Positions 26,492-37,346 are shown, counted from the stretch's first letter. The stretch is DNA of 64,000 bases from Agromyces larvae (GCF_022811705.1 NZ_CP094528.1:744001-808000); one strand, 5' to 3'. The notes: a model not told the origin generated them from the sequence alone. Program-made: numbers and translations.

Positions 26492-27897
26492 TCGCGCTCA
26501 CCCTCGCCGAGATCGCCGACGCGGTCGACGGCTCGCTGCACCTCGACGGCACGGATGCCACGCCGGCGACCGTCGTCGACGGGCCGGTCACGACCGACTC
26601 GCGCGAGATCGAGCCCGGCGGCGTCTTCTTCGCCAAGCGCGGCGAGTTCGACGACGGCCACCGGTTCGCGCCGGCCGCGGTCGAGCGCGGTGCGGCGCTG
26701 CTCGTGGTCGAGCACGCACTCGACCTGCCGGTCGCGCAGGTCGTGGTCGCCGACACCGTCGACGCGCTCGGGGCGCTCGCGACCGAGGTGGTCCGCCGGG
26801 TGCGCGTGCTGGGGCGGATGCGGGTCGTGGGCGTCACCGGGTCGAACGGCAAGACCACCACGAAGAACCTGCTGCGCACCATCCTCGAGGCCGAGGGCCC
26901 GACCGTCGCGTCGCGCAAGAGCTTCAACAACGAGGTCGGCGGGCCCATCACCATGCTCGAGGCGACCGAGGAGACCGAGTTCCTGGTCGCCGAGATGGGC
27001 GCCTCGGGTGTCGGCGAGATCGCCCGCCTGGTGCGGATGGCCCGGCCCGACGTCGGCATCGTGCTGAAGGTCGGCCTCGCGCACGCCGGCGAGTTCGGCG
27101 GCATCGAGCAGACCGTCCGTGCCAAGAGCGAGATGGTCACCGACCTGCTGCCCACCGACGTGGCGGTGCTGAACGCCGACGACCCGCGGGTCGCGCCCAT
27201 GGCAGCGCTCACGGCCGCGCGCGTCGTCCGCTTCGGCCTCGGCGACGACGCCGACGTGCGAGCGACCGACCTGGTCGTGCACGCGCGCGGCACCGAGTTC
27301 ACCATCGCGGCGGGCGAGGCATCCGCTCGGGTGCGCTTCGGGGTGCTGGGCGAGCACCATGTCGCGAACGCGCTGGCCGCGACCGCCGCCGCTCTGCAAC
27401 TCGGCGTGCGCCTCGACCGCATCTCCGCAGCCCTCGAGACGGTCACGCTCGCCGAGCACGGCCGCATGGAGGTGCTGGGCGGGCGCGACGACATCACGAT
27501 CATCAACGACGCCTACAACGCGAGCCCCGATTCGATGGCGGCCGCGCTGAAGACGCTGGCGCAGGTGCGCCGGCCCGACGCGCGCACCTTCGCGGTGCTC
27601 GGCGAGATGAGCGAGCTCGGCGAGTTCTCCGGCGAGGAGCACGACCGCATCGGCCTGCTCGCGGTGCGACTCGGCATCTCGCAGCTCATCGTCGTCGGGG
27701 CGGGCGCGCGGCGCCTGCACATCTCGGCGATCAACGAAGGATCGTGGGACGGCGAGTCCGCCCACGTCGAATCCGCCGACGAGGCGTTCGACCTCGTCGT
27801 GTCCAAGGTGCGCCCCGGCGACACCGTGCTGGTGAAATCGTCGAACGCGGCGGGTCTGCGCTTCCTCGGCGACCGATTGGGAGAATGGTTCGCATGA
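26488..27897 (+). CDS. murF: UDP-MurNAc-tripeptide-D-Ala-D-Ala ligase
   Basis: Adds the D-Ala-D-Ala dipeptide to the UDP-MurNAc-tripeptide. The 469-residue protein has the Mur-ligase order: an N-terminal uridine-binding domain ([19 protein letters not shown]), the ATP loop [16 protein letters not shown] near residue 112, [13 protein letters not shown], and the C-terminal [23 protein letters not shown] 26488 overlaps the murE stop (ATGA), so translation is probably coupled. Confidence 0.96.
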   Translation: MIALTLAEIADAVDGSLHLDGTDATPATVVDGPVTTDSREIEPGGVFFAKRGEFDDGHRFAPAAVERGAALLVVEHALDLPVAQVVVADTVDALGALATEVVRRVRVLGRMRVVGVTGSNGKTTTKNLLRTILEAEGPTVASRKSFNNEVGGPITMLEATEETEFLVAEMGASGVGEIARLVRMARPDVGIVLKVGLAHAGEFGGIEQTVRAKSEMVTDLLPTDVAVLNADDPRVAPMAALTAARVVRFGLGDDADVRATDLVVHARGTEFTIAAGEASARVRFGVLGEHHVANALAATAAALQLGVRLDRISAALETVTLAEHGRMEVLGGRDDITIINDAYNASPDSMAAALKTLAQVRRPDARTFAVLGEMSELGEFSGEEHDRIGLLAVRLGISQLIVVGAGARRLHISAINEGSWDGESAHVESADEAFDLVVSKVRPGDTVLVKSSNAAGLRFLGDRLGEWFA

Positions 27898-28991
27898 GGG
27901 CATTGTTGAGCGCCGGAGCCTTGTCGCTCGCCTTCACCTTGTTTCTGACCCCGCTGTTCATCCGGCTCTTCACCAAGCTCGGCTGGGGTCAGTTCATCCG
28001 CGACGACGGCCCGCAGAGCCACCACGTGAAGCGCGGCACGCCCACGATGGGCGGCATCATCTTCATCCTGGGCACCCTGTTCGGGTACTTCACGGCGACC
28101 CTGCTGATCTCGAACGAACCGCCGACCGTGTCGGGCCTGCTGGTGCTGTTCATGATGGTCGGCCTCGGCATCGTGGGCTTCGTCGACGACTTCCTGAAGA
28201 CCCGCAAGAAGCAGAGCCTCGGCCTGGGCGGTTGGGCGAAGGTCGCGGGCCAGGTGCTCGTCGCGGGGGTCTTCGCGCTGCTCGCGCTGCAGTTCCCGAA
28301 CGAGGGCGGCGCGACGCCGGCGACGACCAAGATCTCGTTCATCCGCGATCTGCCGCTCGACTTCATGGTGTTCGGCTCGATCGTCGGCATCATCCTCTAC
28401 GTGGTGTGGATCTGCCTGCTCGCCGCCGCCGGCTCGAACGGCGTCAACGTCACCGACGGCCTCGACGGGCTCGCGTCGGGGGCGTCGATCCTCGCGATCG
28501 GCTCGTTCGTGATCATCGGGTTCTGGCAGTTCAACCAGTCGTGCTTCGGCGAGAACCTGAACCCGTCCGACCGATACCGCTGCTACGACGTGCGCGACCC
28601 GCTCGACCTCGCGATCATCGCGACCGCGATCATCGGCGGGCTGGTCGGGTTCCTCTGGTGGAACACGAACCCGGCGCACATCTACATGGGCGACACCGGC
28701 TCCCTTGCGCTCGGCGGCGCGCTGGTCGCGCTCGCGATCTTCACCCGCACCGAGCTCCTGCTCATCCTGATCGGCGGTCTGTTCGTGATCGAGACCGGGT
28801 CGGTGATCGTGCAGCGCGCGTACTTCAAGCTCACCCGCGGCAAACGGATCTTCCTGATGAGTCCGATCCACCACCACTTCGAACTGAAGGGCTGGGCCGA
28901 GGTCACCATCGTGGTGCGGTTCTGGATCATCGCGGGCCTGCTCGCCGCCGCGGGCGTCGGCGCGTTCTACTTCGAATGGCTCCAGCGATGA
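27894..28991 (+). CDS. mraY: Phospho-MurNAc-pentapeptide transferase
   Basis: A ten-helix membrane enzyme that moves phospho-MurNAc-pentapeptide onto undecaprenyl phosphate to make lipid I. Conserved cytoplasmic loops are [13 protein letters not shown] near residue 43, VGFVDDFLK (the DD pair, near 100), [12 protein letters not shown], and the C-terminal [12 protein letters not shown] with the HHH motif. The 365-residue length is normal. ATG overlaps the murF stop by 4 bp. Confidence 0.97.
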   Translation: MRALLSAGALSLAFTLFLTPLFIRLFTKLGWGQFIRDDGPQSHHVKRGTPTMGGIIFILGTLFGYFTATLLISNEPPTVSGLLVLFMMVGLGIVGFVDDFLKTRKKQSLGLGGWAKVAGQVLVAGVFALLALQFPNEGGATPATTKISFIRDLPLDFMVFGSIVGIILYVVWICLLAAAGSNGVNVTDGLDGLASGASILAIGSFVIIGFWQFNQSCFGENLNPSDRYRCYDVRDPLDLAIIATAIIGGLVGFLWWNTNPAHIYMGDTGSLALGGALVALAIFTRTELLLILIGGLFVIETGSVIVQRAYFKLTRGKRIFLMSPIHHHFELKGWAEVTIVVRFWIIAGLLAAAGVGAFYFEWLQR

Positions 28992-30562
28992 CGGCATCGG
29001 ATGCTGCGCCGTCGCGGCTCGACGCGCTGACCAGCTGGCACGCCGATTGGCGGGGCCTCAAGGTCGCGGTGCTCGGCCTGGGAGTGACCGGGTTCGCGGT
29101 GGCCGACACGCTCACCGAGCTCGGCGCCGAGGTGCTCGTGCTCGCACCCGCCGCGGACGACGATCGGGCGCGCATCCTCGACGTGATCGGCGCGCGACTC
29201 GTGGTCGACCCGCTCGTCGCGGTGCCCGGCGACCTCCCCGCGTTCACCCCCGACCTGCTCGTCGTCTCGCCGGGGTTCCACCCCGACCACCCCGTGCTCG
29301 AGTGGGCGGCGGTCGAGGGCGTCGCCGTGTGGGGCGACATCGAGCTGGCCTGGCGGGTGCGCGACAAGGTGTCGGGTGCAGCCGAGTGGATCCTCGTCAC
29401 CGGCACCAACGGCAAGACGACGACCGTGCAGCTGGCCGCGACGTTCCTCGCGGCGAACGGCCTGCGCGCCGCGCCGTGCGGCAACATCGGCGTGCCCGTG
29501 CTCGATGCGGTGCGGGATCCGAGCGGATTCGACGTGTTCGTGGTCGAGCTCTCGAGCTACCAGCTCCACCATCTGCCGACGACGGGCCCCGGGGCGATCC
29601 ATGCGCTCGCGAGCGTGTGCCTGAATCTCGCCGACGACCACCTCGACTGGCACGGCTCGTTCGCCGCGTATGCGGCGGCGAAGGCGAAGGTCTACGAGAA
29701 CACGAAGGCGGCGTGCGTGTACAACCGCGCCGACGAGGCCACCCGTCGGATGGTCGAGGAGGCCGAGGTCGAGGAGGGGGCCCGCGCGATCGGGTTCGGG
29801 CTCGACACCCCCGGCCCGAGCGACTTCGGGGTCGTCGAGGGGATCCTCTGCGATCGGGCGTTCCTCGACGAGCGCGCCACCGCGGCGCTCGAGATCGCCA
29901 CGCTCGACGAACTCGCCCCGCACGGGCTGCACGCGCCGCACGTGGTGCAGAACATCCTCGCGGCGGCGGCGCTGGCACGTGCCGCGGGCGTTCCCGTCGG
30001 CGTCATCCACGACGCGCTGCTCGAATTCCGTCTCGACGCGCACCGCATCGAGACGGTCGCAACGGCCGGCGGCATCCGCTGGATCGACGACTCGAAGGCG
30101 ACGAACCCGCATGCCGCCGAGGCGTCGCTGCGAGCGTTCGGGCAGGTCGTGTGGATCGTCGGCGGGCTGCTGAAGGGGGTCGACGCCGACGCGCTCGTCG
30201 CCGCCCACGTCGAACGACTGCGCGCGGCGATCGTGATCGGCCGCGACCGCAGCGCGCTCGTCGCGGCGTTCGCCCGACACGCGCCCGAGCTCCCCGTGTT
30301 CGAGGTGACGGCGACCGACACTGAATCCGTGATGCCGGATGCGGTGGCACTGGCGGCGGCGGTCGCCGAGGAGGGCGACACCGTGCTCCTCGCTCCGGCC
30401 GCGGCATCCATGGACCAGTTCGCCGACTACGCCGACCGCGGCCGACGGTTCCACACGGCGGTCAGAGCGATGCTGGGAGGTGAGGCGGATGGCGACACCG
30501 CCCAGAACGGCGCGCCCGAAGACCGGGCAGCCGAAGACGGAGCGCCGGGCGACCCAGCCTGA
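28988..30562 (+). CDS. murD: UDP-MurNAc-L-alanine:D-glutamate ligase
   Basis: Adds D-glutamate as the second stem residue. There is an N-terminal Rossmann-like domain ([15 protein letters not shown]), the ATP loop [14 protein letters not shown] near residue 138, ELSSYQLHH, and a C-terminal domain with [12 protein letters not shown]. At 524 residues it is longer than most MurD because of a 35-residue Ala/Asp/Glu/Gly-rich tail. The last 74 bp of the gene overlap the ftsW start in another frame. ATG overlaps the mraY stop by 4 bp. Confidence 0.95.
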   Translation: MTASDAAPSRLDALTSWHADWRGLKVAVLGLGVTGFAVADTLTELGAEVLVLAPAADDDRARILDVIGARLVVDPLVAVPGDLPAFTPDLLVVSPGFHPDHPVLEWAAVEGVAVWGDIELAWRVRDKVSGAAEWILVTGTNGKTTTVQLAATFLAANGLRAAPCGNIGVPVLDAVRDPSGFDVFVVELSSYQLHHLPTTGPGAIHALASVCLNLADDHLDWHGSFAAYAAAKAKVYENTKAACVYNRADEATRRMVEEAEVEEGARAIGFGLDTPGPSDFGVVEGILCDRAFLDERATAALEIATLDELAPHGLHAPHVVQNILAAAALARAAGVPVGVIHDALLEFRLDAHRIETVATAGGIRWIDDSKATNPHAAEASLRAFGQVVWIVGGLLKGVDADALVAAHVERLRAAIVIGRDRSALVAAFARHAPELPVFEVTATDTESVMPDAVALAAAVAEEGDTVLLAPAAASMDQFADYADRGRRFHTAVRAMLGGEADGDTAQNGAPEDRAAEDGAPGDPA

Positions 30563-31709
30563 CCGCGGCGGCTCGGCCGCGCGCATCCGCATCGCCCGCC
30601 TGTTCCCGGTCGAGTCGGCCGACTACTTCCTGCTGCTCGGCACGACGATCTTCCTGACCGTCTTCGGGTTCGTGATGGTCGTCTCGAGTTCGCTCGTCGA
30701 GTCGCAGCTCGAAGACGGCGGGTTCCTCGTGCAGGCGAGCCGGCAGGGCATGTTCGCGCTCATCGGCGTGCCGCTGATGCTGCTGGCGAGCCGGGTTCCC
30801 GAGCGCTGGTGGATGCGGCTCGCGTGGCCGGCGCTCGCGGTCTCGTGCGCGCTGCAGCTGCTGGTGGTCGCGACCGACCTGGGCGTCGAAGACGGCGGCA
30901 ACACGAACTGGCTGGCGATCGGGTCGGTGCAGTTCCAGCCGTCGGAGGCGATCAAGGTGTCGCTGGTGATGTGGCTCGGCATGATCGTGACGAAGAAGCA
31001 GCAGCAGCTCGGCGACTTCACCCACGGCATCCTGCCGATCCTCATCGTCGGCGGCGGCGCGATCGCGCTCGTGCTGCTCGGCGGCGACCTCGGCACGGTC
31101 ATGATCATGGGCGCCATGCTGCTCGGCGCGCTGTTCCTCATCGGGGTGAAGCTCCGGTTGCTGCTGCTGCCGGTCGTGCTCGGCGGCGTCGTGTTCGGCC
31201 TCGTGGCCGTTTCGAGCGAGAGCCGGATGCGCCGCATCATGTCGTTCGTCGAAGAGCAGTGCACATCGATCAACACCGAGGACTGCTGGCAGGTGCAGCA
31301 CGGCATGTTCGCGCTCGCGAACGGCGGCATCTTCGGCGTCGGGCTCGGCAACTCGGCCGCGAAGTGGTCGTGGCTGCCCGCGGCCGACAACGACTTCATC
31401 TTCGCGATCGTGGGGGAGGAGCTCGGCCTGATCGGCGCGATCGTCGTGATCGGCATGTTCGTGCTGCTCGCGATCGCGTTCGCCCGGGTGCTGCGGCGCG
31501 CGGCCACCCCGTTCGGTCGGGCGGCCACGGCGGCGGTGCTCGTGTGGGTCATCGGCCAGGCGTGTGTCAACATCGGTGTCGTGCTGAAGGTCTTCCCCGT
31601 GCTCGGTGTGCCGCTCCCGCTCGTGTCGGCCGGCGGCACGGCACTGCTCACCACCCTGTTCGCGATCGGCATCGTGCTGTCGGTCGCACGGCGGGCGGGC
31701 GTGAGATGA
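30489..31709 (+). CDS. ftsW: Peptidoglycan glycosyltransferase FtsW (SEDS)
   Basis: The septal glycan polymerase of the SEDS family, partner of FtsI. It has a basic cytoplasmic N-terminus of about 45 residues followed by ten membrane segments. The conserved extracellular-loop region contains GNTNWLAIGSVQFQPSEAIK, and the catalytic-loop area reads DNDFIFAIVGEELGLIGA with the later PLPLVSAGGTALLT. The 406-residue length fits. ATG 30489 is chosen for GGAGG eight bases upstream; it lies inside murD, giving an unusually long 74-bp overlap. Confidence 0.93.
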   Translation: MATPPRTARPKTGQPKTERRATQPDRGGSAARIRIARLFPVESADYFLLLGTTIFLTVFGFVMVVSSSLVESQLEDGGFLVQASRQGMFALIGVPLMLLASRVPERWWMRLAWPALAVSCALQLLVVATDLGVEDGGNTNWLAIGSVQFQPSEAIKVSLVMWLGMIVTKKQQQLGDFTHGILPILIVGGGAIALVLLGGDLGTVMIMGAMLLGALFLIGVKLRLLLLPVVLGGVVFGLVAVSSESRMRRIMSFVEEQCTSINTEDCWQVQHGMFALANGGIFGVGLGNSAAKWSWLPAADNDFIFAIVGEELGLIGAIVVIGMFVLLAIAFARVLRRAATPFGRAATAAVLVWVIGQACVNIGVVLKVFPVLGVPLPLVSAGGTALLTTLFAIGIVLSVARRAGVR

Positions 31710-32836
31710 CCACGCTGCTGCTCGCCGGCGGAGGCACCGCCGGCCATGTCAACCCGCTGCTGGCCGTCGCCGACCGACTCCGCGAACGCGACCCGTCGAC
31801 CCGGGTGCTCGTGCTCGGCACGCGCGAGGGGCTCGAGGCGCGTCTCGTTCCGGCGCGCGGCTACGACCTGCTGACGATCGACAAGGTGCCGTTCCCGCGC
31901 CGGCCGAACGCGGCCGCCGCGCGATTCCCTGCGCGGTTCCGGCGGTCGATCGGCGAGGTCGCCGAGATCATCGCCCGCGAGCACGTCGACGCGGTCGTCG
32001 GTTTCGGCGGCTACGTGTCGACGCCCGCGTACCTCGCGGCACGCCGTGCCGGGGTGCCGGTCGCCATCCACGAGGCGAACGCCCGACCCGGGCTCGCCAA
32101 TCGCCTGGGCGCCCGGTTCGCCGCGGCGACCGGCGTCGCATTCGAGGGCACGCCGCTGCCGCGGTCGCGGGTGGTCGGCATGCCGCTGCGCCGTGAGATC
32201 GAGACCCTCGACCGGGCGGCGGTGCGCGCCGAGGCGCTGGCCGCGTTCGGGCTCGATGCCGATCGGCCCGTGCTGCTCGCGACGGGCGGTTCGCTCGGCG
32301 CGCGCCGGATCAACCGCACGATGGTCGAGGCGGCCGGGGCGGTGCTCGCGGCCGGCTGGCAGGTGCTGCATCTGACGGGGGCGAACAGCGAGGTCGCCGA
32401 TCCGCAGCTCGACGGCTATCGCATGTTCGAGTACGCCGACCGCATGGACCTCGCCCTGGCGGTCGCCGACGTCGCGGTGTCGCGCGCCGGCGCGGCCACC
32501 GTCTCGGAGCTCGCCGCGCTCGGCATCCCCGCGGTCTACGTGCCGTACCCCGTCGGCAACGGCGAGCAGCGCTTCAACGCGGCCGGCGTGGTCGCCGCAG
32601 GCGGAGGCATCCTCGTCGACGATGCGGCCTTCACGCCCGAGCAGGTGACCGCCGAACTGGTGCCGCTCCTGGCCGATCGAGATCGGGTGCGAGCGATGGC
32701 GGCCGCCGCCGTGTCCGCCGGCTTCCGCGACGGCACCGACCGATTCGTCGCGCTCGTCGACGAGGCGCTCGGGGCCGGCCGCACGGCCCGGCCCGGGCGC
32801 GGCGGGGCAGCCGACGGCCCCGCCGAACACGCGTAA
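31706..32836 (+). CDS. murG: Lipid II synthase MurG
   Basis: A membrane-associated GT28 glycosyltransferase that adds GlcNAc from UDP-GlcNAc to lipid I. Glycine-rich loop 1 is LLLAGGGTAGHVNPLLAVA at residues 4-22. FGGYVSTPAYLAA, IHEANARPGLANRL and a UDP-binding region with SRAGAATVSELAALGIPAVYVPYP follow. The 376 residues include a Gly/Ala/Arg-rich tail. ATG overlaps the ftsW stop by 4 bp. The TAA stop begins a TAACGT box before murC. Confidence 0.96.
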   Translation: MTTLLLAGGGTAGHVNPLLAVADRLRERDPSTRVLVLGTREGLEARLVPARGYDLLTIDKVPFPRRPNAAAARFPARFRRSIGEVAEIIAREHVDAVVGFGGYVSTPAYLAARRAGVPVAIHEANARPGLANRLGARFAAATGVAFEGTPLPRSRVVGMPLRREIETLDRAAVRAEALAAFGLDADRPVLLATGGSLGARRINRTMVEAAGAVLAAGWQVLHLTGANSEVADPQLDGYRMFEYADRMDLALAVADVAVSRAGAATVSELAALGIPAVYVPYPVGNGEQRFNAAGVVAAGGGILVDDAAFTPEQVTAELVPLLADRDRVRAMAAAAVSAGFRDGTDRFVALVDEALGAGRTARPGRGGAADGPAEHA

Positions 32837-32896
32837 CGTTGGATCAGCGGATGCCCCGGGCATCCGATCGCCACCCGCCCAGGAGGACCCCGCCCC

Positions 32897-34300
32897 GTGA
32901 CCATCAAGCCCGACCCGAACACCGTGATCCCCGCCGAGCTCGGCACCGTGCACTTCGTCGGCATCGGCGGCTCGGGCATGAGCGGCATCGCCCGGCTGGT
33001 GCTCGGCGACGGTCACCGGGTGACGGGCTCCGACGTGCGCGACTCGGCGAACATCGCGGCGCTGCGCGAGCTCGGCGCCGAGATCGCGATCGGGCATGCC
33101 GCGGAGCACCTCGGCGACGACGTCGACACGGTCGTGGTCACGGGCGCGCTCTGGCAGGACAATCCCGAGTACCAGGCGGCGCTGCGGCGCGGGCTGCCGG
33201 TGCTGCACCGCTCCCAGGCGCTCGCGGCGCTGATCGCCGGCCGACGGCTGGTGTCGGTGGCCGGCGCGCACGGCAAGACGACCTCGACGGGCATGATCGT
33301 GACGTCCCTGCTGGCCCAGGGCGCCGAACCGAGCTTCGTGAACGGCGGGGTCATCGCCGACCTCGGCGTGTCGAGCGGGGCGGGCGACGGCGAGCTGTTC
33401 GTCGTCGAGGCCGACGAATCCGACGGCTCGTTCCTGCTGTACGACACGTCGGTGGCGCTCATCACGAACGTCGACCCCGATCATCTCGACCACTACGGCT
33501 CGCGCGAGGCGTTCGAGCAGGCGTTCGTCGATTTCGCCGACCGGGCGCGCGAGCTGGTCGTGATCTCCTCCGACGATGCGGGCGCGGTGCGCGTCTCGCA
33601 GCGGCTGGCGCACCCTCGGGTGGTCACCTTCGGCGAGGCGGATGACGCGACGATCCGGGTGCACTCGATCGAGACGTCCGGCCCGGTCGCGTTCTCGATC
33701 GAGTACGAGGGCGCCACCTACTCGGCGCGCCTGCGTGTTCCCGGCCGCCACAACGCGATCAACGCGGCGGGCGCGTTCGCGGTGCTCGTGGGCCTGGGGT
33801 GCGACCCGGCCGCATCGCTCGCCGGCATCGAGCGGTTCGGCGGCACCGGCCGCCGGTTCGAACTGCACGGGTCGGTGGGGGGCGTCGCCGTCTACGACGA
33901 CTACGCGCACCACCCGACCGAGGTCGCGGCGGCGCTCGCGGCCGCACGGACCGTCGTCGGCGACGGCCGGATCATCGCCGTGCACCAGCCGCACACGTAC
34001 AGCCGCACGCAGGCGTTCGCGAAGGAGTTCGCCGAGGTGCTCGAGCGGTACGCCGACGAGACCGTGGTGCTGGACGTCTACGGGGCCAGGGAGGATCCGG
34101 TGCCCGGCGTCACCGGCGAACTGGTCAGCGAGCGTTTCGAGCACCCCGAGCGGGTCGCGTTCATCGCGGACTGGCAGGCGGCGGCCGACCACACGGCGCG
34201 CATCGCGCGCGAGGGCGACTTCGTGATCACGCTCGGCTGCGGTGATGTCTACCGCATCGTGCCGCAGCTGCTCGAGGCGCTCGAGCGGGAGCGCGGGTGA
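32897..34300 (+). CDS. murC: UDP-N-acetylmuramate-amino acid ligase
   Basis: Adds the first stem-peptide residue to UDP-MurNAc. The N-terminal glycine loop is [15 protein letters not shown]; the ATP site is [14 protein letters not shown] near residue 122, followed by [21 protein letters not shown] and [14 protein letters not shown]. Length is 467 residues. In B-type peptidoglycan this enzyme adds glycine instead of L-alanine; no residue seen here proves that specificity. GTG 32897 is preceded by AGGAGG. The 60-bp gap from murG holds a TAACGT box, so a secondary promoter is possible. Confidence 0.95.
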   Translation: MTIKPDPNTVIPAELGTVHFVGIGGSGMSGIARLVLGDGHRVTGSDVRDSANIAALRELGAEIAIGHAAEHLGDDVDTVVVTGALWQDNPEYQAALRRGLPVLHRSQALAALIAGRRLVSVAGAHGKTTSTGMIVTSLLAQGAEPSFVNGGVIADLGVSSGAGDGELFVVEADESDGSFLLYDTSVALITNVDPDHLDHYGSREAFEQAFVDFADRARELVVISSDDAGAVRVSQRLAHPRVVTFGEADDATIRVHSIETSGPVAFSIEYEGATYSARLRVPGRHNAINAAGAFAVLVGLGCDPAASLAGIERFGGTGRRFELHGSVGGVAVYDDYAHHPTEVAAALAAARTVVGDGRIIAVHQPHTYSRTQAFAKEFAEVLERYADETVVLDVYGAREDPVPGVTGELVSERFEHPERVAFIADWQAAADHTARIAREGDFVITLGCGDVYRIVPQLLEALERERG

Positions 34301-34313
34301 GGGACCGGCGCCG

Positions 34314-35300
34314 GTGAAGCGGCCGCAGGGATTCGATCGCCCTCCGGTGCGTCGCGCGCCGTCGACGTCGGATGCTCCGGCGCGGCGCGGCGAGCCCGCG
34401 GCCCGTGCGGCGGCGGACGGGGCATCCGACCGGGCACGACCGGGCACCGACCGCGATCGCGTGACGACCGAGCCGATCGTGCTGCCCGTCCCGCCCGAGC
34501 GCGGCCCGGCCGACGCCGAGGCGGCACCCGACCTTCCCGCCGACGGGCGCGCCGCGCGGAGGGCGGTGGCGAAGGCCGCGCGCGAGCGTCGCCGCTACGA
34601 GAAGCAGGAGATCCGCCGATTCACCCAGCGGACACGACGGCGGCGCATCGCCTGGCTGGTCGCCGTCGGGTCGGTGCTGCTCGTGGTCGGGGGAGCGGTG
34701 GCGGCCGCGTACTCGCCGATCATGGCGCTGCGGGAGGTCCGCGTCGAGGGGCTCGTGCGCACCTCGGAGGCCGACGTCGTCGCCGCGTTCGACGATCAGA
34801 TCGGCACGCCGCTCGCGCTCATCGGCTCGGACGACGTGCAGGCGGCGCTGCGCGGGTTCCCGCTCATCGAGACGTATGCGGCCGAGACGGTGCCGCCGGG
34901 CACGCTCGTGCTGCGCGTCGTCGAGCGCACGCCCGTGGGCGTGGTGCAGACCTCGAACGACCTGGCGCTCGTGGACGGCGCCGGCGTCGTGATCGACCAT
35001 CTCGCCGAGCGGCCCGAGGGGCAGCCGCTCATCGAGGCCGGGGCGGTGACCTCCGAGGGGTTCCGTGCGGCCGCGGCGGTGATCCGCAGCCTGCCGCCGC
35101 AGGTGCGGCCGCAGGTCGTGCGCGCGACGGCCGAGACCGTCGACGACGTGAGGCTGGAGCTCGCGAGCGGTGTGAGTGTGGTGTGGGGCAGTGCCGAGCA
35201 GTCGACGACCAAGGCCGATGTGCTCGCGGCGCTCATGGTGTCGTCGCCCGACGCGAGCCGATACGACGTGTCGGCGCCGATGAACCCGGTTGTCGGATGA
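34314..35300 (+). CDS. ftsQ: Division protein FtsQ
   Basis: A 328-residue bitopic divisome scaffold protein. It has a long charged cytoplasmic N-terminus (about 125 residues, Arg/Ala/Asp-rich), one membrane helix (IAWLVAVGSVLLVVGGAVAAAY), then the POTRA domain starting MALREVRVEGLVRTSEADV and the FtsQ domain with TLVLRVVERTPVGVVQ. It links FtsL/FtsB-type proteins to FtsI-FtsW. GTG 34314 is chosen for GAGGGA upstream; it begins 13 bp after murC. Confidence 0.9.
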   Translation: MKRPQGFDRPPVRRAPSTSDAPARRGEPAARAAADGASDRARPGTDRDRVTTEPIVLPVPPERGPADAEAAPDLPADGRAARRAVAKAARERRRYEKQEIRRFTQRTRRRRIAWLVAVGSVLLVVGGAVAAAYSPIMALREVRVEGLVRTSEADVVAAFDDQIGTPLALIGSDDVQAALRGFPLIETYAAETVPPGTLVLRVVERTPVGVVQTSNDLALVDGAGVVIDHLAERPEGQPLIEAGAVTSEGFRAAAAVIRSLPPQVRPQVVRATAETVDDVRLELASGVSVVWGSAEQSTTKADVLAALMVSSPDASRYDVSAPMNPVVG

Positions 35301-35438
35301 CGCGTTCGCGACACGCGGGCGCGCCTTGCGACGGGTTCGGGGTCGGCGACCTACCTTCGACTCAGGAATTGCATACTCGGCAAAACTTTAACTTTGCACT
35401 AGAGGTTGAAGGTTGAGAGTTCGCACGGAGGGTCGGAC
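35301..35438 (+). promoter_or_regulatory. ftsZ upstream region with paired direct repeats
   Basis: This 138-bp gap is markedly more AT-rich near 35384-35417. It holds a 6-bp tandem repeat (AACTTT twice, 35384-35395), eight bases (GCACTAGA), then a 7-bp tandem repeat (GGTTGAA, GGTTGAG; 35404-35417). The halves form a rough dyad (AACTT facing AGGTT). TACCTT (35352-35357) and TAACTT (35389-35394) are candidate -10 boxes. GGAGGG at 35427-35432 is the ftsZ ribosome site. It is a plausible operator for the FtsR-like regulator. Confidence 0.5.
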
Positions 35439-36641
35439 ATGTCGATGAACCAGAACTACCTCGCCGTCATCAAGGTGGTGGGCATCGGAGGCGGCGGCGT
35501 CAACGCCGTCAACCGCATGATCGAGCTCGGGCTGCGCGGTGTCGAGTTCATCGCGATCAACACCGACGCGCAGGCGCTGCTGATGAGCGACGCCGACGTC
35601 AAGCTCGATGTCGGCCGCGATCTCACCCGGGGCCTCGGCGCCGGCGCGGATCCCGAAGTGGGCCGGCGCGCCGCCGAAGACCACGCGGAGGAGATCGAGG
35701 AGGCGCTCGCGGGCGCCGACATGGTCTTCGTGACCGCGGGCGAGGGCGGCGGCACCGGGACAGGCGGCGCCCCGGTCGTCGCGCGCATCGCGAAGTCGAT
35801 CGGCGCACTCACCATCGGTGTGGTCACCAAGCCCTTCAGCTTCGAGGGCAAGCGCCGGCAGACCCAGGCCGAGCAGGGCGTCGCCCGCCTGAAAGAAGAG
35901 GTCGACACCCTCATCGTCGTGCCGAACGACCGGCTCCTCGAGATCAGCGACCGCGGGATCTCGATGCTCGAGGCCTTCGCGACCGCCGATCAGGTGCTGC
36001 TGGCCGGTGTGCAGGGCATCACCGACCTGATCACCACGCCCGGCCTCATCAACCTCGACTTCGCCGACGTGAAGAGCGTCATGCAGGGCGCGGGTTCCGC
36101 GCTCATGGGCATCGGGTCCTCGCGCGGCGCCGACCGCGCGATCAAGGCCGCCGAGCTCGCCGTGGCGAGCCCGCTGCTCGAGGCGTCGATCGACGGCGCG
36201 CACGGCGTGCTGCTGTCGATCCAGGGCGGCTCGAACCTCGGCATCTTCGAGATCAACGACGCGGCCCGGCTCGTCCAGGAAGCCGTGCACCCCGAGGCGA
36301 ACATCATCTTCGGCGCGGTCATCGACGACACCCTCGGCGACGAGGTGCGCGTCACGGTGATCGCGGCCGGCTTCGACGGCGGCGAACCGCAGCAGAAGGA
36401 CGCCTCGGTCGAAGCTCGCCGGCCGAGCCTCATCCCCGCCGCGGTGAGCGTCGGGGTCGGGGCATCCGGCTCGTCGTCCGCGACCGACGCGCCCGAGCCG
36501 ATCGGCGAGATCGACATCGAGGAGCTCGTCGAGTCGGCCAACTGGGGCGATCTCGACACGAAGTCGGCCGACCGCATCGTCACCGACCCCGCGTTCGACG
36601 ACGACGGCGACGACCTCGACATCCCCGACTTCCTGAAGTGA
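35439..36641 (+). CDS. ftsZ: Cell division GTPase FtsZ
   Basis: The tubulin-like GTPase that forms the division ring. The core is intact: [16 protein letters not shown] near residue 10, the tubulin signature [10 protein letters not shown] near 105, [26 protein letters not shown] T7 loop (here [12 protein letters not shown] near 206) and [20 protein letters not shown] variable linker follows, and the C-terminal peptide [14 protein letters not shown] is the anchor for SepF. At 400 residues it is normal. ATG 35439 follows GGAGGG. Confidence 0.97.
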   Translation: MSMNQNYLAVIKVVGIGGGGVNAVNRMIELGLRGVEFIAINTDAQALLMSDADVKLDVGRDLTRGLGAGADPEVGRRAAEDHAEEIEEALAGADMVFVTAGEGGGTGTGGAPVVARIAKSIGALTIGVVTKPFSFEGKRRQTQAEQGVARLKEEVDTLIVVPNDRLLEISDRGISMLEAFATADQVLLAGVQGITDLITTPGLINLDFADVKSVMQGAGSALMGIGSSRGADRAIKAAELAVASPLLEASIDGAHGVLLSIQGGSNLGIFEINDAARLVQEAVHPEANIIFGAVIDDTLGDEVRVTVIAAGFDGGEPQQKDASVEARRPSLIPAAVSVGVGASGSSSATDAPEPIGEIDIEELVESANWGDLDTKSADRIVTDPAFDDDGDDLDIPDFLK

Positions 36642-37309
36642 GCCTGGCGTCCCGTCTCGAACTGGTGCGGGCCGAGATCGCCGATGCCGCGGTGGAGGCC
36701 GGGCGCTCGCCCGACGGCGTGACGCTGATCGTGGTGACGAAGTTCCATCCCGCGTCGCTCGTCGCCGACCTCGTCGCGCTCGGGGTGCGCGACGTCGGCG
36801 AGAACCGCCACCAGGAGGCGCAGCAGAAAGCCGCCGAGCTGGCGGGGCTCGACCTGCGCTGGCACTTCGTCGGGCAGCTGCAGAGCAAGAAGGCCAGACA
36901 GGTGCGCCGCTACGCCTCGGCGATCCACTCGGTCGACCGCGCGGCGCTGGTGGACGCACTGCGCAGCGAGGAGGCATCCGTGGACGTGTTCGTGCAGGTG
37001 AACCTCACCGACGATCCCGAGCGCGGAGGCGCCCGGCCCGCCGAACTGGGCCCGCTCGTCGAGCGGGTGCTGGATGCCCCGGGGCTCCGGCTGCGCGGGC
37101 TCATGGCGGTCGCACCGCTCGACGAACCGGCGCGGCCGGCGTTCGCCCGCGTGCGGGAGCTGTGCGACCGCGTCGTGCTGCCGCTCGCACCCGAGGCATC
37201 CGATCTGTCGATCGGGATGAGCCAGGACTTCCGCGAGGCGATCGCCGAAGGTGCGACACACCTGCGGATCGGCACCGCAATCACGGGGAATCGCCCCGTG
37301 CGCGGTTAG
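36638..37309 (+). CDS. YggS-family PLP-binding protein
   Basis: A 223-residue pyridoxal-phosphate homeostasis protein (PROSC/YggS family, alanine-racemase-like N-terminal fold). The PLP lysine lies in [10 protein letters not shown] near residue 34. [54 protein letters not shown] and HLRIGTAI are the conserved blocks. GTG overlaps the ftsZ stop by 4 bp. In many actinobacteria a YfiH/laccase-domain gene separates ftsZ and yggS; it is absent here. Confidence 0.93.
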   Translation: MSLASRLELVRAEIADAAVEAGRSPDGVTLIVVTKFHPASLVADLVALGVRDVGENRHQEAQQKAAELAGLDLRWHFVGQLQSKKARQVRRYASAIHSVDRAALVDALRSEEASVDVFVQVNLTDDPERGGARPAELGPLVERVLDAPGLRLRGLMAVAPLDEPARPAFARVRELCDRVVLPLAPEASDLSIGMSQDFREAIAEGATHLRIGTAITGNRPVRG

Positions 37310-37312
37310 CCT
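37307..37312 (+). promoter_or_regulatory. -10 box overlapping the yggS stop
   Basis: TAGCCT begins on the yggS TAG stop, upstream of sepF with its GGAGGGG ribosome site. Confidence 0.45.
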
Positions 37313-37346
37313 CGAAGAAGACGGAATCACCGACGGAGGGGCAGCG

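Noticed and set aside
30623..34447. 1274-codon minus-strand open frame across ftsW, murG and murC
   Set aside because: Covers three well-supported plus-strand genes in an antisense frame; its composition follows the third-position GC of the true genes.
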